From Pseudomonadota bacterium (lineage in GTDB: Bacteria > Pseudomonadota > Gammaproteobacteria > Pseudomonadales > Cellvibrionaceae), in assembly GCA_023416875.1 (NCBI GenBank), contig JAEZGT010000104.1, positions 1-8,137 on the forward strand: a stretch of 8,137 nucleotides of DNA, given 5' to 3'. The position numbers and the translations under genes are program-made. The number at the start of each line of letters is the position of its first letter. Positions within the stretch are counted from its first letter, which is position 1. Below the pieces are notes generated by a model that saw only the letters and a list, made by a program, of their open reading frames with translations, had not been told where the DNA came from and did not search any database. Positions 4,635 through 8,137 of this stretch are shown piece after piece.

Positions 4635-6767
4635 ATGTCGATGCTGAAGCTGTTTGAGCCGCAGAGCAAAGTTCAGAAAGACCGGCAGATTATTCGTGAT
4701 ACAGACATGCGCATGGCGAAATACAGCCGCCGCGGTCTCATTTCCAACATCCTCATCTACACCATCTGCCTGCTTGTCGAGCAGAATTTTCTGTTGCACT
4801 ACCGCACCCTGGCCTTCGTGCTCACCATCGGGCTGCTGCTGTCGACGGCAGTGCGCGCCTATCTGCTATTTCGCATGGGCACCATTTATCCCAGAGGGCC
4901 AACCAGCTGGCGGAACAAATATTTTCTCGCCACGCTTTTTGGTGCGGTCTGGTGGGGGGCGATGCTCGCCAGCGTGACGCTGGTGATGAACATGAAAGGC
5001 GAAGCCTCTCTGCTCTGGCTGTATACAGTAGTATTTTTCTCCACGACGGCCCACGCGTTCGCCCCCTATCAGCGCTTTTTATCGATCTACCAGTTTTTCG
5101 GCATAGTGCCCGCCGCCTGTTGCACATTTTTTATCGGTGAATTTATCGGTGTGTTTTACGGCTGCATACTGCTGTTCTATTACTGGATTCTGACTCACCA
5201 CTGCGAATTGATCGCGCGCAATTATTGGGATCGCCTAGAGGCGCAAGTCGCCTTGACGAAACGGACAGAAAGTCTGGAAGAGGAGAAGCGCGATACCATC
5301 GCCTCAACCCAACTGACCAACGATTATCTGCAGCTGCTCAGCCAGAAGATGCAGACGCTGCTCAACAGCCAGCGGGCGGATGACGAGGATGCGCCATCCT
5401 CACCGGTTACCCTGGCCAGCCAGCGCGCCGCCTTCGAGCGCGTCTATCGCAATATCGATGATTTTTATCATGTGATTAACAAGGATATGGTGGTGCAGGA
5501 GCGGGTATTTAACATTCGCCACTATTTGCAAGACTTGGTGCGTCGGTCGGTGGTGGAAGCCGAGCGCAAGGGCATCGAGCTGGAAACTGCGCTGTCACCC
5601 GCGCTGCCGAGCCGCTTGTACGGCGATCCGCGGCGTCTCGGGCAATTGGTTACCACCATGTTGAAAAGCGCCATTCAGCAAAGCCAAGGCGGGGTTATTT
5701 TTGTTGAAGTGGAATTCGTGCGCGAATACGAAGATGCCGGGGCTTTGCACGTGACCATCGCGCGCCAGTCGGAGCGAGGGAAACGCATGTTCTTCCAGGG
5801 AGAGCCGGAGCGGGGCGTGGTGGTGGACCTTGATCTAATGCTTGCCAAAGGGCTCGCGGAAGCGCTTAAGGGTGGTCTCGACATTGATGAGTCCGGCGCT
5901 CAGGACGGTAAAAATATCCGCCTGCGTCTGCCCCTTGCGGTCGCTGAACCTAATGACCGTCCGGAGTACCACCGCTTGTTGTTCAAGGGTCGCCAGCTGT
6001 TGCTTATTCATTCCAATCCACGCTGGCTGGACCATAAGCGCGCCGAAATGGATGCCATGGGTTTTGCGGTGCAAACAGTGAGTCACTATCGCAAGGCCAT
6101 GCAGATTCTCGTTGATGCGGTGGCAATGGGCAAAGCCATCGAGTGGGTGGTCTACAACGCCGCCTCAGGGGACAATCAGCCGGTGCAGTTCTGCAATGAC
6201 TTGTTGAGCCACGCCGATCTCAAATATGTTCACCAGTTTGTTATCTGTTCCGAAATCGGCAAGAAGTTTTTTGCCGACCGCATGATTCAGCCCAGCCCGC
6301 TGGTGCATTTTGTCGCCAAGCCCGCAGGAATTTTTGAATTCGAAACCGCCGCCACGGCCATGCTTGATGCCTACGATAACGATACGGAAGCAACCAATGG
6401 TGGGCCGTGTCGCATTGTCTGGCTGGGGCAGGGCAACACCATCGACAATGCCCGTCTCGGTGGCAGCGCTGATTTGCAGATCGATAAAATCCAGGACTTG
6501 CGCGCCATTCCCAAATTGCTCGAAGAAGAGGATTTGTCCCTGATCGTGGTGGAAAACAACAGTGATGATGCCGAGAGCATCAACGCGATCCGCACGTTTG
6601 AACGAAAACACCAGCGTGAAAAGCTGGTCACTATTTTGGGGGTAGGCCCCTCCAAAGCCGAGTCTGCCATGTTGGAGAGAGGTGTCGATCATTTTATCGA
6701 TGTCGAGTCTCTCCTCGCTGGCGACATCCGCGACCTGCGTTATTGGAGTAACGGGCGCCATCATTAA
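4635..6767 (+). CDS. Six-TM hybrid-histidine-kinase-like protein lacking phosphotransfer residues (pseudo-kinase)
   Basis: A 710-residue protein. Residues 34-187 hold six hydrophobic segments (roughly 34-48, 59-78, 96-118, 125-143, 149-168, 170-187) with no large periplasmic domain. A charged, coiled-coil-like linker (about 200-230) follows. Next is a DHp-like helix, SQKMQTLLN (236-244), that lines up with the kinase motif SHEMRTPLN but has Gln237 for the phospho-His and Leu242 for Pro. The ATPase-like part (about 290-435) keeps GDPRRLGQL but has Ser345 for the N-box Asn, no DxGxG G1 box, and DLDL (398-401) in place of GLGL. Two receiver-like regions follow (about 450-580 and 592-700). In the first, the acidic pair is His459-Ser460, the phospho-Asp is Asn508, and only Lys562 (AKP) remains. 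The second is more eroded. The frame is intact with no stops, so it is not a decayed gene. It probably acts as a membrane sensor or scaffold working with the downstream regulator. Start: GGAAAAGG precedes both ATG 4635 and ATG 4641; the latter has the better spacing, so 708 residues is possible. Confidence 0.85.
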   Translation: MSMLKLFEPQSKVQKDRQIIRDTDMRMAKYSRRGLISNILIYTICLLVEQNFLLHYRTLAFVLTIGLLLSTAVRAYLLFRMGTIYPRGPTSWRNKYFLATLFGAVWWGAMLASVTLVMNMKGEASLLWLYTVVFFSTTAHAFAPYQRFLSIYQFFGIVPAACCTFFIGEFIGVFYGCILLFYYWILTHHCELIARNYWDRLEAQVALTKRTESLEEEKRDTIASTQLTNDYLQLLSQKMQTLLNSQRADDEDAPSSPVTLASQRAAFERVYRNIDDFYHVINKDMVVQERVFNIRHYLQDLVRRSVVEAERKGIELETALSPALPSRLYGDPRRLGQLVTTMLKSAIQQSQGGVIFVEVEFVREYEDAGALHVTIARQSERGKRMFFQGEPERGVVVDLDLMLAKGLAEALKGGLDIDESGAQDGKNIRLRLPLAVAEPNDRPEYHRLLFKGRQLLLIHSNPRWLDHKRAEMDAMGFAVQTVSHYRKAMQILVDAVAMGKAIEWVVYNAASGDNQPVQFCNDLLSHADLKYVHQFVICSEIGKKFFADRMIQPSPLVHFVAKPAGIFEFETAATAMLDAYDNDTEATNGGPCRIVWLGQGNTIDNARLGGSADLQIDKIQDLRAIPKLLEEEDLSLIVVENNSDDAESINAIRTFERKHQREKLVTILGVGPSKAESAMLERGVDHFIDVESLLAGDIRDLRYWSNGRHH

Positions 6768-6890
6768 GTGCCGCCTGTCTCCGACCTCCATCACCCTTCG
6801 CCACGAGCATTTCCGCCTGGTCAGCTACACTTGTACACAACTGCGTCACAGCCATCGGCGCTTGCGTAACCCATTGCAAAAGAGGTTGAA
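6768..6890. other. Spacer between pseudo-kinase and response regulator genes
   Basis: A 123-nt gap. I find no terminator-like hairpin with a T-run and no convincing -35/-10 pair. The two genes therefore could be one transcript, although a gap of this size does not rule out a separate weak promoter. No small gene with a ribosome binding site is apparent. Confidence 0.4.
6882..6885 (+). promoter_or_regulatory. Ribosome binding site of the response regulator gene
   Basis: GAGG lies five bases before the ATG at 6891. The conserved receiver beta-strand begins nine codons after that ATG, which supports this start. Confidence 0.65.
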
Positions 6891-8137
6891 ATGCCCCTGA
6901 AAGACCCAGGAAAGCTTCATGTCCTGGTGGTGGATGATTTCTCCAGTTTCCGTACCGCCATGACGAGTATGTTGAACAAACTCGGCGTCAAGAACATAGA
7001 AGAGGCGGGCAAGGCATTTGAAATGCTCAAGTGGTGCAAAGAGCGCAAATTCGATTTGATTCTTTGCGATTACAACCTCGGAGCCGGGAAAAACGGCCAG
7101 CAGCTGCTGGAGGAACTGCGTTTTCGCAAAATAATTAACTTCCACACTATCTTCATCATGGTCACTGCCGAGGCGAGCAAGGAGATGGTGCTTTCCGCTT
7201 ACGATTGCGAGCCGGATGATTATTTGATGAAGCCGCTGGACCTGCAGGTGTTGGAACAGCGATTGACGCGCCTGGTCCAGATCCGCGATGCGCTGATCAC
7301 TGTCTATCAGCTGCTTGATGAGGATGAGCTGGAGAGGGCGACGGACGAGCTCCACCGCTTGGTAGAACAGCGCGGTCGGCATACGCCCATTGCGCAGAAG
7401 TTGCTTGGGGAAACACTACTGCGACAAAAGCGCTACCGAGAAGCGGAAAGCCTGTATCAGGAAGTGCTGGAAGGACGGCAGCTCGATTGGGCGGTGCTCG
7501 GCTTGGCCAAGGTGCATTACGCCCTCGGTGATAAGGCCGGCGCTAAGCAGGAACTGCAGGACTTGATCGGCGATAGCCGTTTGTATCTGCCAGCTCACGA
7601 TGAAATTGCCAATATCCTCGAACAGGAACACGATCTCGAAGCGCTGCAGAGCACTATCGAAAAAGCGGTGGAGCTGTGCCCGCGCTCAATTCTACGCCAG
7701 CGCAAACTGTCTGAAGTCGCGGAGAGCAATGGCGACGTCGTTCGGGCTATGCGCGCCGCGGGTGATGCCATGAAGCTTGGCGAATTCTCTTGTCACCAGG
7801 ATGTCTCCGATGCCCTGCGTTTTCTCAACACTGCGGCCAGTTCTCTCGAACACAACATCGACCTGGAAAAAACGGATGTGCTGGATGACAGCAAACGCTG
7901 CCTCGACAAGCTGCTCAGCTCACAGCGCCTGGGTTCTGAACAGGAACTGCATGCACGCTTGTTGATGGCGCGGGTTCAGGCGCTGGCAGGGCGCAAAGAA
8001 GACGCCCAAAAAACCATTCGCGACCAGGCGGGATTGTTGCGCGAAAGCGCCGGCAAAAATATTGACGTTGATCTGGCGTATTTTGCCTTTCTCAACAGCG
8101 CGGGTCAGACAGGGGAAGCCAATGCTCACCTGAAGAC
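6891..8137 (+). CDS. Response regulator: receiver domain plus TPR-type repeats (C-terminus beyond window)
   Basis: 415 codons are visible, with no stop before the right edge. The N-terminal receiver (about 9-128) is complete and canonical. It has the acidic pair Asp15-Asp16 (VLVVDDF), phospho-acceptor Asp60 (LILCDYNLG), switch Thr92 (IMVTAE) and Lys114-Pro115 (YLMKPL). It should therefore be phosphorylatable. The rest is all-helical with tetratricopeptide-like pairs, for example LLGETLLRQKRYREAESLYQ (from about residue 171), the following segment with AVLGLAKVHYALGDKAGAKQ, and later LLMARVQALAGRKEDAQ. There is no DNA-binding, GGDEF, EAL or other enzymatic output in the visible part, so the output is probably protein-protein contact. 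Receiver-TPR regulators are known; VieB of Vibrio cholerae, which modulates a partner two-component system, is the example I recall. It lies 123 nt downstream of the pseudo-kinase on the same strand and probably works with it; that link is inferred from position. Confidence 0.92.
   Translation, partial: MPLKDPGKLHVLVVDDFSSFRTAMTSMLNKLGVKNIEEAGKAFEMLKWCKERKFDLILCDYNLGAGKNGQQLLEELRFRKIINFHTIFIMVTAEASKEMVLSAYDCEPDDYLMKPLDLQVLEQRLTRLVQIRDALITVYQLLDEDELERATDELHRLVEQRGRHTPIAQKLLGETLLRQKRYREAESLYQEVLEGRQLDWAVLGLAKVHYALGDKAGAKQELQDLIGDSRLYLPAHDEIANILEQEHDLEALQSTIEKAVELCPRSILRQRKLSEVAESNGDVVRAMRAAGDAMKLGEFSCHQDVSDALRFLNTAASSLEHNIDLEKTDVLDDSKRCLDKLLSSQRLGSEQELHARLLMARVQALAGRKEDAQKTIRDQAGLLRESAGKNIDVDLAYFAFLNSAGQTGEANAHLK

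Noticed and set aside
6165..6794. A 209-codon antisense open frame over the end of the pseudo-kinase gene
   Set aside because: It is explained as a shadow of the plus-strand gene, whose receiver-like pattern runs through the same bases; no ribosome binding site or family resemblance was seen.
6831..6840. TGTACA palindrome and TTGTAC hexamer in the spacer before the response regulator
   Set aside because: The perfect part is only six bases and no matching -10 box lies 16-18 bp downstream, so neither a promoter nor an operator is supported.
6846..7382. A 178-codon antisense open frame over the receiver domain
   Set aside because: The plus strand encodes an unmistakable receiver with all conserved residues; the antisense frame is a by-product.

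Overview
The window looks like chromosomal DNA of a Gammaproteobacterium. The ETF-ubiquinone oxidoreductase starts and ends like its Pseudomonas counterparts, and a divergent ETF-QO / etfBA pair is familiar from Pseudomonas. The moderately high GC and the pair of large signalling genes would also suit a Cellvibrio/Saccharophagus-type relative. That placement is an inference from protein resemblance recalled from memory, not from a search. I see no mobile element, rRNA, tRNA or CRISPR array.

Layout. At the left edge, on the minus strand, is the N-terminal part of an acyl-CoA thioesterase II (tesB), cut by the window. Divergent from it is a small unrecognised outer-membrane-type lipoprotein gene (322-936), which converges with only 12 nt of spacing on a full-length ETF-ubiquinone oxidoreductase gene (949-2589, minus). 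A 237-nt divergent control region (2590-2826) then leads to etfB and etfA (2827-4505), which overlap by ATGA. After a 129-nt spacer carrying two interlocking inverted repeats comes a large membrane protein (4635-6767). It is built like a hybrid sensor histidine kinase but has lost the expected catalytic residues in every module. Last, a canonical receiver domain fused to a TPR-type helical region (6891 to the right edge) runs off the window.

How the genes work together. EtfAB collects electrons from acyl-CoA dehydrogenases and related flavoenzymes. ETF-QO passes them to the ubiquinone pool. TesB hydrolyses acyl-CoA. The left two thirds is therefore a fatty-acid / acyl-CoA metabolism neighbourhood. 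The right third is an unrelated signalling pair: a probable pseudo-kinase with six membrane segments and a response regulator that keeps all its phosphorylation residues but has an apparent protein-interaction output instead of a DNA-binding one. The pair is the most unusual part of the window.
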